A model generated the notes under the pieces. It ran no database searches. It was not told the DNA's origin and saw nothing but the letters and a program-made list of their open reading frames with translations. Below, in pieces: positions 32,201-47,200 of a DNA stretch of 64,000 bases. Within the stretch, counting starts at the first letter, position 1, and the number at the start of each line of letters is the position of its first letter. The translations under genes were made by a program, and so were the position numbers. The stretch covers positions 133,948,420 to 134,012,419 of the forward strand of contig NC_080540.1 in NCBI RefSeq assembly GCF_028640845.1. Direction: 5' to 3'. The stretch comes from Ahaetulla prasina. Taxonomy: Eukaryota; Chordata; Lepidosauria; Squamata; Colubridae.

Positions 32201-35200
32201 GATGGGACCTTGTATTTTATTTTGGCCAGCAAAGTATTTGGGGTCATGACCAGAGGAATTCACAGCAATTTCTAGATAATTTATTATAGTCATCAACTTA
32301 AGGAAAAGAAATAATATATTTTACTTGCAAAAGAAAGGCACACTGGAAAAACTTAAGAAATCCCCATTTACAGGTATACAAGGACAGCCCATGGCCCTTT
32401 AATATATGCTTGCTTTGGCAAAAATAAATATGAAGAATATCAGAATGCAATTTTCACCAAACTGATATTTCGCAGGAATATTGGGACATTACCTGGCCAA
32501 CATTTCTTTCACTTGATTGGTGATGGTGTTGGGGCAACACCTGGTTTGTTCGAAGAGCATCGTAAATGGTCCGAAACTGCTTTGATGTAAAAACTGGCAA
32601 TCCGTTCTCCATCAAAATATGAATCCTTAGATTTATAATGACCGATTTTTCAAGTACATGTTTGTAATCCTGTCCTGAGTAGCTGCATAATTAATTTCTA
32701 CTTCCTTTGCTACATTCTTTGTCTATTGTCCCTACTTCTTGTGTTTACTTAAGCTACATGCAATGTTCACCTGTATTATGCATGGACTATCTTTGCTCTG
32801 CATTCTGTCTTCCTCTACTATCCTATTAGTGGTTTATTTCAAATCTAGGCTGGCTAAGATATTGAGTTGTCAAAGGCAAAACAGTTAGTGACTATTTTCT
32901 TCCCCAAATCAAGATAGATAACATCTGAACTCAGGATTGTTTTTAAAAAGGATTTTTATTTTGAATTAATGATACATACTACTATTCCTCCCCTCCCCCC
33001 ATTTCCTACACCTATGGAAGTACATCCTTGCTTTCTAGTGCTATAGTTCCTTTCTTCTGTCCTATCATTTTATGTTCTGCCAACTTTTGGGGATTGAAAT
33101 TACTTAATCATCTGTTTCAATTGGTATACTAGCTGAGTAAATGGAAGTGACATGGGGTCTGCTATATTTATAGTGTTGCTTTGCTCTTGAAGCAAGCAAT
33201 TCTGCTCCACTTGAGCTGCTCTCTCCTGCCTCCTTTCTTTTCCTTCAATAAGTTATTTAAAAAGGGACAAGATAGAGACAACTGAGATAGTCAAATTCAT
33301 CAGCCCCCACAGAGATTAGAACTCTGTTATCAAAGAGCATTCATAATCTGTGATAAATTAATCCACTGTCTGGAATTGCTTAATACTTTGAACCATTAAT
33401 TCTTGTTTCAAACTACTAAGCCACAATCCATAAACTTAGCACATTGTATAAACACATCTATGATGTCTTTTCTTGATATGTTTGGCTATCTTGTGTTAAC
33501 ATTGCCAGATTATCTACCGTGTTTCCCCGAAAATAAAATCCAACTGGAAAATAAGTCCTAGCATGATTTTTCAGGATGCTTATAATATAAGCCCTACCCA
33601 CAAAATAAGCCAGACAGACATATTTAGTACCGTATTTCCCCAAAATAAGACCTAACTGGAAAATAAGCTCTAATGTGTCTTTTGGTGCAATAATTTATAA
33701 GACCTGGTCTTATTTCTGGGAAACATGGGTATATTTTACTATATGCTTGAGAAAGCAGTGCTTGGCAACAGAAGCATCATTACCTGTTGCAGGCATCTGT
33801 GAACTGCTCAAGGAAGGTAAAACAAGGGCAAGAAAAGGTTCAGTATAGCTTTCTGATTTGCTAATATAATACCTAATTTCACCTAATAATAGGGCTGAGC
33901 ATATTTCATAGTTCTGGATTCTGCTCCACCCAGAATCTTAATTCAGTTGTTGCACCATTCTGTTACAATTAAGCTGCAGTCACAACGGGATTGGCAATAT
34001 TTCTTCTGTAACTTGTTATACTTAAGTATACTTACTCTAAGGAATATATTGAACTCTACAAAAACAGTTTGGTAATGGAAAATAATCTCTGGGAAAGCCA
34101 AATGTGTGCCATCTTTAAGACAGCATGCCCTCCCTGAATTGAAATTCATCAAGAAGGCTTTGGGATTATATAGTCTTTTCTGAAGAGGAATTATATGTAG
34201 TCCTCAATGGTCACAATTGAGCCCAAAATTTCTGTTGCTAAGTGAGACATTCGTTAAGTGAGTTTTGCCCCATTTTACGATCTTTGTCACCACAGTTGTA
34301 AATTGAACCATGGCAGTTAAGTTAGTAATATGGTTGTTAAGTGAATCTGGCTTCCCTATTGACTTTGCTTGTGAGAAGGTTGCAAAAAGTGATCACATGA
34401 CCTCGGGACACTGCAAGCATCATAAATATGAGTCAGTTGCTAAGCATCTGAATTTTTGATCATGTTACCATGGGGATATCACAATGGTTGTAACTGTGGA
34501 AAACAGTCATTTTTCAGTACCGTTGTAACTTTGAACTGTCACTAAACTAATTGTACATAATTGAGGACTACCTGTATTCCTTTGTGTAGTTTTACAAGCA
34601 AATATTTTAGGGATGTCAAAGACAACAAGGCAATGGCATAATGAAATATATTGAAGCAGCAATATAATTCCTGGTTTGATCCTCAAGCATTAGGAAACAT
34701 CTATAAAACTTCCAGAGCAACTGTGAAATGAATTTCACTTTCAACTCTGCAAAAACAAATCTGTTTTCAGACTATATTAGAACATTTGAAACCTCTTTGC
34801 TGGATCAGGTCAAAGTCTCCTAAACCCACTATTTTCAAATAGGACACTCAAGATGTCCCTAGAAGTTCATAAAGGGCATGAAGGAAAATGACCATTAAAC
34901 AAAATTATCCAACAAAGGATAACCGTGTGTTCTATAGGGTATAGAAATCTTGCAACAGTTAAGTGGCTCATTTCTAATAGCATAAGTCTTTCACACCTTA
35001 AATTAGAAATCAGAAAAAAGGTAGATTGGGATCTATTGGTAAAATATTGGGTGATCTGAAGTTATTTGATTTCCTTCTCCCTTTTTGTTAACAATAATAA
35101 TGGAAACATTACTTTTGCTAACCAGTTTTGATTTCTGTAATGAAGAAACTTTGAGTAACCAGGAATAGATTGTCATCTGGAAGGATTGTGAACTTGGCTT

Positions 35201-38200
35201 CATTTTAACACCCAAAACAATTTTCATTGGGTTATCATTTCAGAGATATTTCCTTACCAAATTCCTCAGTTCCTACAACTCCTACAATAATGGCATAGCT
35301 TTTAATGTTACTAAAAAAGATCTTCAAAATTTAGGGCGACATTCAGAGAGATATCTGCCTTGAAAGAAGCCTCCATTGAACTGTGTAGCAGCAGTTTAAC
35401 ACAGGAAATGTTTTATGACATTTTATATTAGGTTATAAAATGTTTTATGATTCTTATGTCATAAAATGTTGTATAAAATTTGCCAAATTTCAATTCTATG
35501 GGGATCATTGGATGCAATCTTCAACATGTGGTAATTGAAAAATTAATAAGCAATGACATTCCCAGGCTCCAAGATCCGTAAATCAGTGTGGGTGACAAAT
35601 GGAGGCTTTAGAAATAAATATAGGAAAGAAAACATCACTTGAACAGTATCATAAAGACTGGGTGATACAGAAGTAATGATTGAAATGTAGAAAGATTATT
35701 CTTGTTCAAAAGGAATAGATTTAATACAAAGGGAGATGGAGTAGCTTTGTTGTAAAGAAGTGATACCCTTGTAAAGGAATTCATTTCCATGAATATGAAA
35801 ATCTGAATGAAAACTTTTGGGTAAGAGTAAAAGTAGTGAGAATGAAAAAATCATGTTATTGTGGAAATTTATTTCCAGGCTACTGTTCAATGGATGTGGA
35901 CATACTATTTCTAAATCAATTCCAAAGTTTTCAGGACGGTAGGTTATACAGTAGTAGCAATAGGCTTATTCTGATATCTGCTAGGAAACTATCTCAGCTA
36001 GGGAAACCTTTTGAGGATAACTATGGAAGGAAAAGCAAACTTAGGCAAAAGAACAGAAAACCAGTCTTTGAAATCCTAACATAAATAAGTTGAAGCAAGA
36101 TGAGAAACCATAAGAAGAGATGAATCCTCACAAAGTGGCCACTCCAGTCAAGAAGGCTAAAGCACTACACCTTAACAGGGACAAGGGGAAACTGGTTCAG
36201 AAAAAGAACTACCAGGTTCCTAAAGGCCTGAAAACCATATCCTATGAGGAATGGTTAAAAGAGTTGGACATGAGTAGCTTGCAGAAGAGAAGACAAGGGG
36301 AAGATGAAATATCAATCTACAGATATGTGGCTGCTTTTTTGCAGCAGGGGGAAGAGCTATGCTCCATTGATACAGGAGCAGGAAAGAGGTCAACATGTTC
36401 ACATTGAAAAGGGGATTCATGCTGAGCATTAGGAGGAATTCCTTGATAGTAAGAGTTGCTAAGAAATATTACTTCGAAGAGTGATGGATTGAATCCCCTA
36501 TCTCAAAGATGTTCGAACAGGATCTAAATGCTTTCTTATGATAGATGGTTTAGTGGAGTCAGGGATCAAGCAAGACGTTTTGCTCATTTCCAACTCATGG
36601 GTTGTGTGATTCTATTTTATTAGCATATTAATACATTGTGAGAGGATGTAGTGAATTAACTATATCCTGAGGGTGAGAGTATTTTATAGGATTGAAATCA
36701 ATGCCACTGTCATTTTTGTTCAAAGTTTACCAGATGTCCCTAACCCAGGTTTAGGCCTGATTAGAACTTTGATGGTAGACCCTCAGGTAATGCCAAGTTG
36801 TTGGTTAGGTTGGGATATTTGAAAAACATTGCAAGCGTTGTGGTAAGCCAATTCTATGTTATTGCTAGAAAATGATGCATCCATGCACACACTAGGGATT
36901 GAATTTTGCTTAAAGGGTACTGCTTAAAAGGGACTTTAAAAAAATCTGATGCCCTCTGTAATGGAAAACCTTTACATACATACTTAGCAGAGGGACTATA
37001 TAAGCCAAAACTTCCCTCCCATCAATTGTGCCCTATGTGCATAGTACAAACCACACAGAACTCTTCAGTGTTATGGATGGAGGGGGGCATATGGGGGCAT
37101 TACCCCTCTCAATGCTCATATTCTTGTTTAAGACCTATGTACTATATGCTGCCTGTTAGGAAAGGGTCATCTTCATTATCCTTTCTAGCACACAACGGAT
37201 GTTCATTGAATATTTCCAGTAGGACCATCTAACATAAAAAGAAGCAGTATGCACAGTAGTTTCATTAGTTGTCACCATTGTAATAGCTAACACTGAATAC
37301 AGCTAAAATACTGGAGAGAAGTGTAACCACTTGAACATCTGAGTGGCTGACCCCCCCAATCTGTCCTTTCTTCCAAATTTGCTCCTGAAGAGAAGTAAAG
37401 GTACCTTTGGATTTGTGCAATTCATTGAGAGAAGAAATTGGATATAAATAGCTTTGCTTTGGGGTTATGTTATTAGCATGTACTTTTGATTATGAGGTCT
37501 GAATTTTAAAGATCTGAAATTTAAATAAAAATAATTGTTTATTCTTGTATGCTATTTCCATAGTCATTTTCAGTACAAGGTATGTCGTTCAAAACTCAGA
37601 TCACAAATTGCCTTATTGTTATAACTCATTTTAATGGTCTAAAACTTCTCTAATTTTACTTAATTTTAATTACAGTTGTTAACCTCAGTGCGTTCACTCT
37701 TGGAAATATGCCTAATTTTAATGAGACTACTGAATAAATAATATTTCACTGTTTTCCAGTTCTTATTTTTTCTAATTAAATCATAAATTCTATCAGTCCT
37801 TTGACACTGAACAGATAAATTGAACTGCTATTATTATCAAATTCATCCATTCAAAAACACTCTTTAAGATCCTGAGCAGCAATAGTTTAGTTCCATTCAA
37901 AATATGTCAGGTAACAAAATGACCATAGTTATTATTAAATCCATGGCACACCTAAGCAAAAATCAGTGGAGTGCAATAATTATCTAAAACACAATTAGTT
38001 CAATTCAGAGTATCCCTAATTTTACCCCAAAACTGGGGTAAACTGGGGACTCAGTATAAGCGAGGGTGGAAATGAGGCACCTACCGGTTGGGGAAACCCT
38101 CCCTCCCTCAGCTGAGAAGGCTGGCGGCTCCCCCGCCCCGCCCTCTCACTGCACCGGCAGGGCTTCCCCGTGCCGTCCGGTAAAATGTGAAAAAAAGAAA

Positions 38201-41200
38201 AAAAAAAAACCTCGAGTATAAGCCGTATATACTCGAGTATAAGCCGAGGGGCTTAAAAAAAAAAACTCGAGTATAAGCCGTATAGACCCGAGTATAAGCC
38301 GAGGGGACGTTTTTCAGCACAAAAAACGTGCTGAAAAACTCGGCTTATACTCGAGTATATACGGTAGTTCAATTCAGAGTATCCTTACTGGAAACAGAAG
38401 AGTTTTATAATATTATGCCCATTCTACTTATTTATCATTTTTTCACTTACTCTGATTCTGCTCATTTAGGATTTCCTGGTATCTGCCTTTTCCTTTTACA
38501 AATTGAGCTATCCTCATGGGTCCCTGTTTTTTCCCCCTTGCTTTTCACAGATATTTGCACACCTGTCTGCTTTCATACACTAACAGAATAACAGAGTTGG
38601 AAGGAACTTTGGAATCCATCTAGTCCAATCATTCTTTTGAGGTTCTATTTAGACACTAATGCAATCTTCCCTCCTTCCTTCCATTTCTTTTCTCTCTCTC
38701 TCTCTCTTGTACTATCATTGCTTTTAATGCTGTGATGATTAAAACTAAGGGAATAAATTGTTCATTCTTATGCTCCATTGTAAATTGATGAAATTTTTAT
38801 AAGAAGGAAGAACTCATGGAAGCAAAGTAGCATTCACTTAAACTTGGTAACTTCATCCCAATATGCTTGCTTGTGTTGCAAAGAGAAAGAAAAGGGGAAA
38901 TTTTACAGTACTGTGGGAAAAGGATAGAAAACAAAAGGATCCTGCTTCACTCAGCCTGGGAAGGACCTAAAAGGGTGCCCAATGGCATATCTAAGGCTTG
39001 AGTGGCATAAGACTTTCCACAAGGAATGGGTTGAGGAAAGTTCATTGACTTAATAGGCCGCTGTTGAATCAATCACAAGATAATTGCAAAATGGAAGCTG
39101 CTCATCATCAGAGAACACAGGAGCCTGCGAGTGCAAGATGAAATGGCCGCACAAGGCAGTGGTCAATCCCTGGAGGGAAGATGTTTGCCAATTGCAGGAG
39201 TTGCCATAAGAGTGAAAGGAAACACTGCTTGGAAGAAGGCTTAAAATGGCTTTGGTCAAAAACAGACAATTTGGAGCAGACCTTCAGAATAAAGCCAGAT
39301 TTGTGGTGGGTTATGAATGTGTAGAAGATGACAGCTTCTGTTCCTGGACTCAAGAGATAGTGGATATCCCTTACTGGCGATGAGGCAAACAGAAACCAAG
39401 GATCTGCCCTGTAATACGGAAGGAAGGAGCCTTCCTTAGCAGGAAGGCTAAGTCCTGCTCTATTTGAATAATTGAGCACCTCACTTTTTTTTTAATGTGT
39501 GGTTATGCAACACTTAGTGTGTGGTCATGCAAACTTATACAATATTGTTCTGCTGTCCTCCAGGTGTGTCTTTAAAAGAGTCCATTGTCATAGCAAAGAA
39601 AGAAAATCAATTCTTCAATGAGCAGTGAAAGATAACTTTTAAAAAAACTTTTTTTTTTTTGCAATATTCACTGCCTAGACCTGATTCTTTTTTTTCTTTT
39701 CTGTTCAGAAAAGGATTGAAAGATGGAAGACGTAGTAATTGCCGGTATAGCAGGGATGCTGCCAGAATCAGAAAATTTGCAAGAATTTTGGGAAAACTTG
39801 ATCAATGGAGTGGACATGGTTACAGAAGATGATCGGAGATGGAAACCAGGTAAGTTAAATAATTCTTAGTTGATGGTAGAAAAAAAAAACTTGGGTGGGG
39901 GGGGAAGCCTTTATGTGCATTGGATTGAATAAACAGAAGTAGGATCAAATGAAATCATTCTTTTAAAATGATTGAATTGTTTTAGACGGTTTGATCAGTT
40001 TCCTATTTTCTTTTGATTAAGAAAGTAAGTCATTTCCATTCTCATTAGGAAGTTTCTGCATCCCCTCAACTCGTTGTTGTTTTTTTCTAATGCCCAGGCG
40101 TCTCATCATTATTTGGAAATTAGAGATGATTGAAAGGATAATTTCTAATTTCTCTACAGTGTAGTTTACAAACTGGGCAGTTTAGCCAAGATATTAAAGT
40201 AAAAGGAAGCTTTTATGGATGGAAAAATATACCAAATTTACAGTGTTTAGATGTAAGTTGTATTAATGCTATTGCTTGGATCGATCTTAGATACTTATAC
40301 AAAATAAATGCAGTTAGCTATATTTGTAAAATAAGTTATTATTTATTTATTTGAAGTTATTGGCTACACCAACTCCAGCAGACAATAGAAATTAATATAA
40401 GCTAGTCAAGATTTGTTAGGTATAACTGCTTCTGAATCTATGACAAGTTGTGTACTCCAGAAGAGAACAATGCATAAAGCTTGGGTGCTGGTAAAATAAT
40501 AAGGTATTTTGTCTTTACAAAAAAAGAAAGATGTTGTGGCTTTCAAAAACAACTCTTACCGGTATCTTGCTTCCATATTTACTTGGCCTACTAAAATGTA
40601 AAAATAGTTACATGCAAAATAAGTGCAATCAGCACCTGATTTATAATGATACCTTCTCATTCAGTAATTATATACCACACAATGACGGTGATGAAATTAT
40701 TTTGTTTCTTGTTTAATTCAGGAATTTATGGACTGCCCAAGAGAAATGGGAAACTGAAAGACATCAGCAAATTTGATGCCACATTTTTTGGAGTCCATGC
40801 AAAACAAGCTCACACCATGGATCCTCAACTACGTCTGTTATTGGAAGTTTCTTATGAAGCCATTTTGGATGGTGGTAAGCAAAAGAGCCTGGAATTCTTT
40901 ATTCAAAAATCCTATTGTCTATGGACTGAGTGTACAGATTACAGTTTGGATAAAAAGTTGATTAGATTCAGATTTATTCATGCATAGAATAGACACAGGA
41001 AGACTGTTTTTAAAGTAGTCATTAGTAACCACTGGTATCTTTCTCTAGCTTGGTCATATTGGTTTGATTGTAAAGTGCATGTAAAGAAACTAAAAATATA
41101 TGGCCCAGACTCTTATTTGTGGAAAGATTAGGTAGTTTGATAGAATAAAAGTAACAAACTACAGCTGAGCCACTCTGAAAAGCTTGAGAGAGTTTTGAAA

Positions 41201-44200
41201 TAGTCAAATAAATTATAAATATTACAATCAATAATTCCTTCATAAATGCCTTTTTTTTCTTGTCCATGTACCCATCTCATGTTTCCATTAGCCACTTGGA
41301 TATCAGATATACCTGATGTTCTTTTGAGTTGTTTGCCTTGTAAACCACAGGGAATTAAATATGTCTTCCTCCTTTATAGGTATTGACCCAACTACCATTC
41401 GAGGCACAGACACAGGCGTGTGGATTGGTGTGAGTGGGTCAGAAGCTGCCGAAGCATTTAGTGTAGATCCTGAACTATTGCTGGGATACAGTATGACCGG
41501 CTGTCAACGTGCTATGTTTGCCAACAGAATCTCTTACTTTTTTGATTTCAAAGGCAAGTGTACAGAGTTACCGGTTACTAGTTTAATACCGATATTAGCA
41601 ACTTCCAGTAACTATCTTGTGAGCTAGTAATTCCTAAATAAGGGTTAAGTTATAGGGATCCAGGCAGTTTTATACAAGTGTTAAGATGGTGAAATATATA
41701 ATTGAGGGCTTTTAGAAATTTTTCTGGGCGGCTTGCAGCTACAGTGTGAAGCACAGCTGTTGACAAAGAAGTAGCAATTTCTCTTGAGGGTTGGAATCAA
41801 GGAAGAATGGGACTCCTTTTCACACAAGAGAAGCAAACTGGGCAAGTTTGGTGGACAACTGAAAAAGCTTATAAACTTGGTAATCTGTCTTTTCATAACT
41901 TGTATTTCCAAAGGGCCTAGTATGTCCATTGACACAGCCTGTTCCTCTGGCCTTGTTGCTCTGGACAATGCTTACAAAGCAATCAGCAGTGGACAGTGTG
42001 AATCAGCTCTTGTAGGTGGAGTCAACCTTATCCTGAAACCCAATACATCTGTACAGTTCATGAAGCTCGGCATGTTGAGCCCTGAAGGGACCTGCAAATC
42101 TTTTGATGCTGAAGGTAATAAGATTGCTTTTCTCATTGTTAAATATTTAGGTCAAATGTTATAAGGATTTGAGTATGGTAAAATATTTGTTTTCAGAGCT
42201 TTCATTTAATCAGAAAAGCCAGAGAAGATGTGGTATTTTTCCCTTTAAGGCTTTCCAGCAGTAATGAATTAATTTTAATTGCCTTTTTAATTTGAGAACT
42301 ACTTGGTAGGTTCAGATCAGGCAAAGAAGCTACAACAGGGAAAGCAGACAGTTTTGAATTATTACTTGCCTGCCTCTAGTAATATTATGTTGCTCCTTCT
42401 CCATAAGTTGCAGCTTTGATGAGAAAGCTAGAAAGTTATAAAAATGCGAAGTATGTATGATTCCATAAAGTTTGGAGTGGCAAAAAAATTATATGGCAAA
42501 AAAGCCACTTAGAGCTTAATTTGTTTGTTTGTTGGTAAATAAATGAAATAGGTTTAATTTTTAAAAATATAAGAAGAAATGAGAGAAAACCTAATTCTGT
42601 ATTTTTTCTTTTAAGGGAATTCTTTTTAATGAATACTTATTAAAAGCCAATACTTTATTATTAACTTTAACTAGTTTTAGAATTATAAAAAAAGCTTTAA
42701 TGTGATAGCCCTCCAATTTGTGGTCATGATAAGCATTTTATATAGAAACTACAAGGAGAGTTAGTGTAATACATATTTTAGATATGTTTATTTACAGTTT
42801 TTTCTATATACAATAATATTTTTGATTGGGAAAAGATTTTATAATACAGTTTTCTCTGTAACATTTAATATTCCATCAAAATAAGTTCGGAAATATTACT
42901 AATTTTCTTATAAAATTAATACCTGTAATACTTGAAAAACAGAATTGTGGCCTTTATGCCAGATTATTAGTCAAATTATGGAAAATAGGGTCTGTGGCCA
43001 GTGTGATAATCAAAAGAATAAGAAACTAAGTTGTATTAACAGAACATACTGTAAGATTCTTGCATAAATTTATTCTGCTAATCAATTTTTTTCTGTAACT
43101 TACTGAATAGTGACAACTCTAAAAATATGTGGAATTGAAAAATCCCCCATTTTCAATATGAGAATCAACATGATTTATTATTTTTTACTTTTTGGTTGCT
43201 CAGCACTTCTGAAAACAATGATTAGAAATCCAATTATTCAAACATGAATAAAGTCTGAATCTGTTGCTTTTATGGTTCTGGTTTTTTCCAGGGAATGGCT
43301 ATTGTCGCTCTGAAGCTGTTGTAGCTGTGTTTCTGACCAAGAAATCAAAAGCCAAACGGATTTACGCTACCATAGTAAACTCTGGAATTAACACAGATGG
43401 ATTTAAGGAACAAGGTAAAATATCATTCCCTTTCTTGGAAGTTCTAAGGTTTTAAGAATTATACTGCAGGAAACAGCAGTGTTCTCCTTATATTAGAAAT
43501 GTCTGTAGCATATTTAAATCAACTGGTATTTCTCATTGGTTCCTATTATGGTATCATCTGCTTCATTGGTCAGTACACTGACTATCAACAGCTCTCCAGA
43601 ATTCCAGAAAAAGGATTCCTTTAAGTCTGTCACTCTCTACAGTCAGCCAGCAATTAATGTAGGATACTAAAGTTTACAGCAGAGTTTGCCACTTCATCAT
43701 AGCAACTACCTCTTTCCCTCTTTACTTAGAAAAAAATATATGAATGAATGTCTGAATATTTTAAAAATACTAAAGGCCATATAGAAAAACTCATGGTACC
43801 CAGACTTTGTGCAGCCTCAGAGCCAATGTTTATGCAAACTCCTGATAGTCCCTCCACAGGAATTTAATGGCAAAGTTGAACAATGAGATATCTTGATTTT
43901 CAGTAAGAAACTAATGGAATTAGGAACAGTAAACTGGAGATAGGCTTAAAAAATACCCATAATATTTAAGTTCCCCATCTAAAAGAGGTGAAAAATTGGT
44001 TCCAAATCCAGATCTCCAAATCCAGGCTATTTACTTTTACTGTTGACCTTGGTTTCTTTTCTTAACAATGCTGCTATATTATATATGTGTGTGGGGGAGG
44101 AATCAGAACAAAATTTGGAAAGTTAGAAATGGAACTTTGGTCTAGATCTTTTCAAAAAATATTACATGAACAAGGTAGAGCAGTTCCACAGTAATAAAAG

Positions 44201-47200
44201 TCTCAGGTAGAAATGCCCTTAATCATAAATTATAAGAAATCCTTCCTTGTGAAGCATGAAAACACATCCCAATGAATGACTCAGCATTCACTGAGGCACT
44301 GAGAACATATTGATGGTTCTGTGCTACTTGAGAAATTGCTGATTTTTAAAAAGTTCTACAAGTCGCCTTTATCTGTTTGCAAAATTGAATATTTTACATG
44401 AATTCACCATAATCATATGTTGTAGTTAACTAACGTTTTTTGAATATTCAAAGGACCACACATGAACAATTCTAATAATCCTTATCTTACCAGACATAAT
44501 ACATATTAGTTTTATTCCTAGGTTGAATTGAGGAATTAGTGGTTTATATTTATAATCATGCTTCTTTTTAAAATATTAATTTTAAATTTTTGCAGACAAA
44601 TGTAGTAGCGTTTATGTTACAGCAGATGTGGTATTCAGCAGGTTCTGACCAGTTCTGGAGAACCAGTAGCGGAAATTTTGAGTAGATCGTAGAATGGGTA
44701 AATTGGCCCCGCCCCCATCTATTCTCTGCCTCCTGAGTCCCAGCTAATTGGGAGGGAATGGGAAATTTGCAGTAACGTTCCCCTGGACTGGGAAGGGAAT
44801 GGAGATTTTACAGTATCCTTCCCCTGCCACGTCCACCAAACCATGCCCACAGAACCGATAGTAAAATTTTTTGAATCCTACCACTGTTTTATACTCTAAT
44901 AGTACAATTATACATACCTAATTATGAGGACCTAACAAATAAAATGGACTCTTCCAATAATTTGGTATAGGATTGAATCTTAAATGAGGATGTTTTGGTA
45001 CTTCATACAAAATTGACAGCAAATGGTTCTTCTTACGTTAGGTGTAACATTTCCTTCTGGGTGGATGCAGCAACAGTTGGTCAGTTCTCTGTACAGAGAG
45101 TCTGGAATTAAACCTGAAGAAGTAGAATACATAGAAGCCCATGGTACAGGCACAAAGGTACGTTCTATTTCTATTTCTGGTTATTTTGTTTTGAAGCTCA
45201 TTGTAAATCTTCTAGAATTCCATCATCTTTTTTTTTGTATTCCTCTAACTGAGCTAGAAAAAATAGATTTCCCATTTAAAATTTTCATGGGAGAAGATAA
45301 CACCTCAACAAACCATGATTCCAGTCTGTTATTTCATCCCAATATTTCAGTAATATTCAAATTGGTTTGTAATTTCAAAATCTTCCTAATGAATATGATC
45401 AGAGTCACACTAGAAGATTTGGACTGCATATAAAGAATTATTCCCATCTTAGATATGCATACTGGCTCCCCACAAGGCTCAATCATAGTAGTCTTTACCT
45501 TCAACCATATTACCTGTGTATACAATTTTATGAAAAAAGCTGACAGGATGAAGCAGTCATTGTTAGCTTTGAAATCTTCCAATCTTTCTTTTATTCTTAG
45601 GTTGGGGATCCGCAGGAAGTGAATGGCATTACAAATGTCTTTTGCCAATCAGAGCGGCCACCATTGTTGATTGGATCCACAAAATCTAACATGGGCCATC
45701 CAGAACCAGCTTCTGGTCTTGCAGCTTTAGCAAAGGTAAAGATTTTATACTTGTCTCATTGTATATGTTGCTCCCACTTGTGTTGTGAATGGGAATGAGA
45801 GCAGAGTGATCATTTGTAAGCGATCCAATGCAGAGGTAAAAGTTGGGCTCATTGATCCTTATGGGTGAAAGCAGGAGGAAAGTGCAAGGGTGCCAACACA
45901 GGAAAGGAGAGAGAATGGGAAGGAGGAAGGAAAAATACAGAATAGATATACTGTATGATGATGAACAGAATCTTTCCTTAATTTTGAGGCTTCCACAATA
46001 TAAAAAAAGACTCCAGCAATTCTATCTTCAAATATCTGAGGGCAGAATGGGTGACTTTACAGGGTCTTAAAGTCTTCATATATAACTTAAGAGAGTAGGG
46101 GCTTTTTAGCCTTCATGGACGATGCCAAAATTAAATCTCTATATTACACTTGTTACAAAACCAGTATTCAGTCTTGTTACATTTTCTCTGTTTCAGGTGG
46201 TTCTGTCATTTGAGTATGGTGTATGGGCACCAAATCTCCACTACAACACCCCAAATCCAGATATTCCTGCCTTAGCCGATGGCCGTCTACAAGTAGTCAC
46301 CAAGCCAACCCCCATAAAAGGCTCCCTTGCTGGAATCAATTCTTTTGGCTTTGGAGGTTCAAATGCTCATGTCATTCTGAGAGCTAACAGGAACAAATCA
46401 CCCCCACCGGAAGCTCCCAATTTGCCACGATTGTTACAGTTTTGTGGAAGGACTCAAGAAGCAGTAGAAACACTAATAGAACAGAGCTGCAAGATGCAGG
46501 AACATGCTGCATATCTGAGCATGCTTAACGATATCTCTGGGGTATCAGTGTCATCCATGCCCTACAGGGGCTATACCTTGATTGGAAGTGAGAGTGATGT
46601 AAAGGAAGTTCAAATGGCCCAGGCCTCAGGGAGACCTCTGTGGTACATTTGTTCAGGTAATTGCTCTCTCTCTCTCTCCCCCTTTAGCTCCATTCATTTG
46701 CAGCCTTGAAACTGCTTGGCTCACCTTCATGTATGTGCTACTAACTGGAAAGTTTCAGTCTTCTGGGACAGAATTTTTAAACGCTGCTTCAAATGTCACA
46801 TCAAAAATCAATTCATCCATTCACTAATAATAGCAAGGGTTCTCTCCTTCTTTAATTTTCAGGCATGGGGACACAGTGGAAGGGGATGGGTCTCAGCCTA
46901 ATGAAGCTTGATCTCTTCCGACAATCCATCTTGCGTTCAGATGAGGCTCTGAAAGACACAGGCTTGAAAGTCTCAGATCTTCTTTTGAGTTCAGATGAAA
47001 ATACCTTTAATGAAACAGTAAATGCATTTGTTGGGCTTGCAGCTATTCAGGTAAGAAGGATGGATCTACTTTGCCAAGCTGTTTTGGTGCACACAAGCTT
47101 TGTTACAGAGTGGAGATTTATTTTAGTCATAGTCTAGAATTAGGCTAGATAAATGCTTGAAAATTGGGATGATATGATTACTTCTGCAGTGTTTTGGATT

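Larger units (their letters stand above)
29269..39708 (+). other. FASN: FASN intron 1 (10.4 kb)
   Basis: The first intron is the longest. Its first 300 bp is still CpG-rich. It contains a foldback DNA element (33515-33732), a Tigger-like element (34194-34576), a CR1 fragment (36200-36610), a palindromic element (38016-38364) and a CR1 scrap (38588-38632). Stretches 29600-33514, 34577-36199, 36611-37995 and 38633-39708 show nothing I can name. Confidence 0.65.

Noticed and set aside
45843..46070. 75-codon plus-strand ORF upstream of FASN exon 9 as an extra exon
   Set aside because: It lies in intron 8 without acceptor/donor signals, and exons 8 and 9 already join in frame (AALAK to VVLSF) as in other vertebrates.
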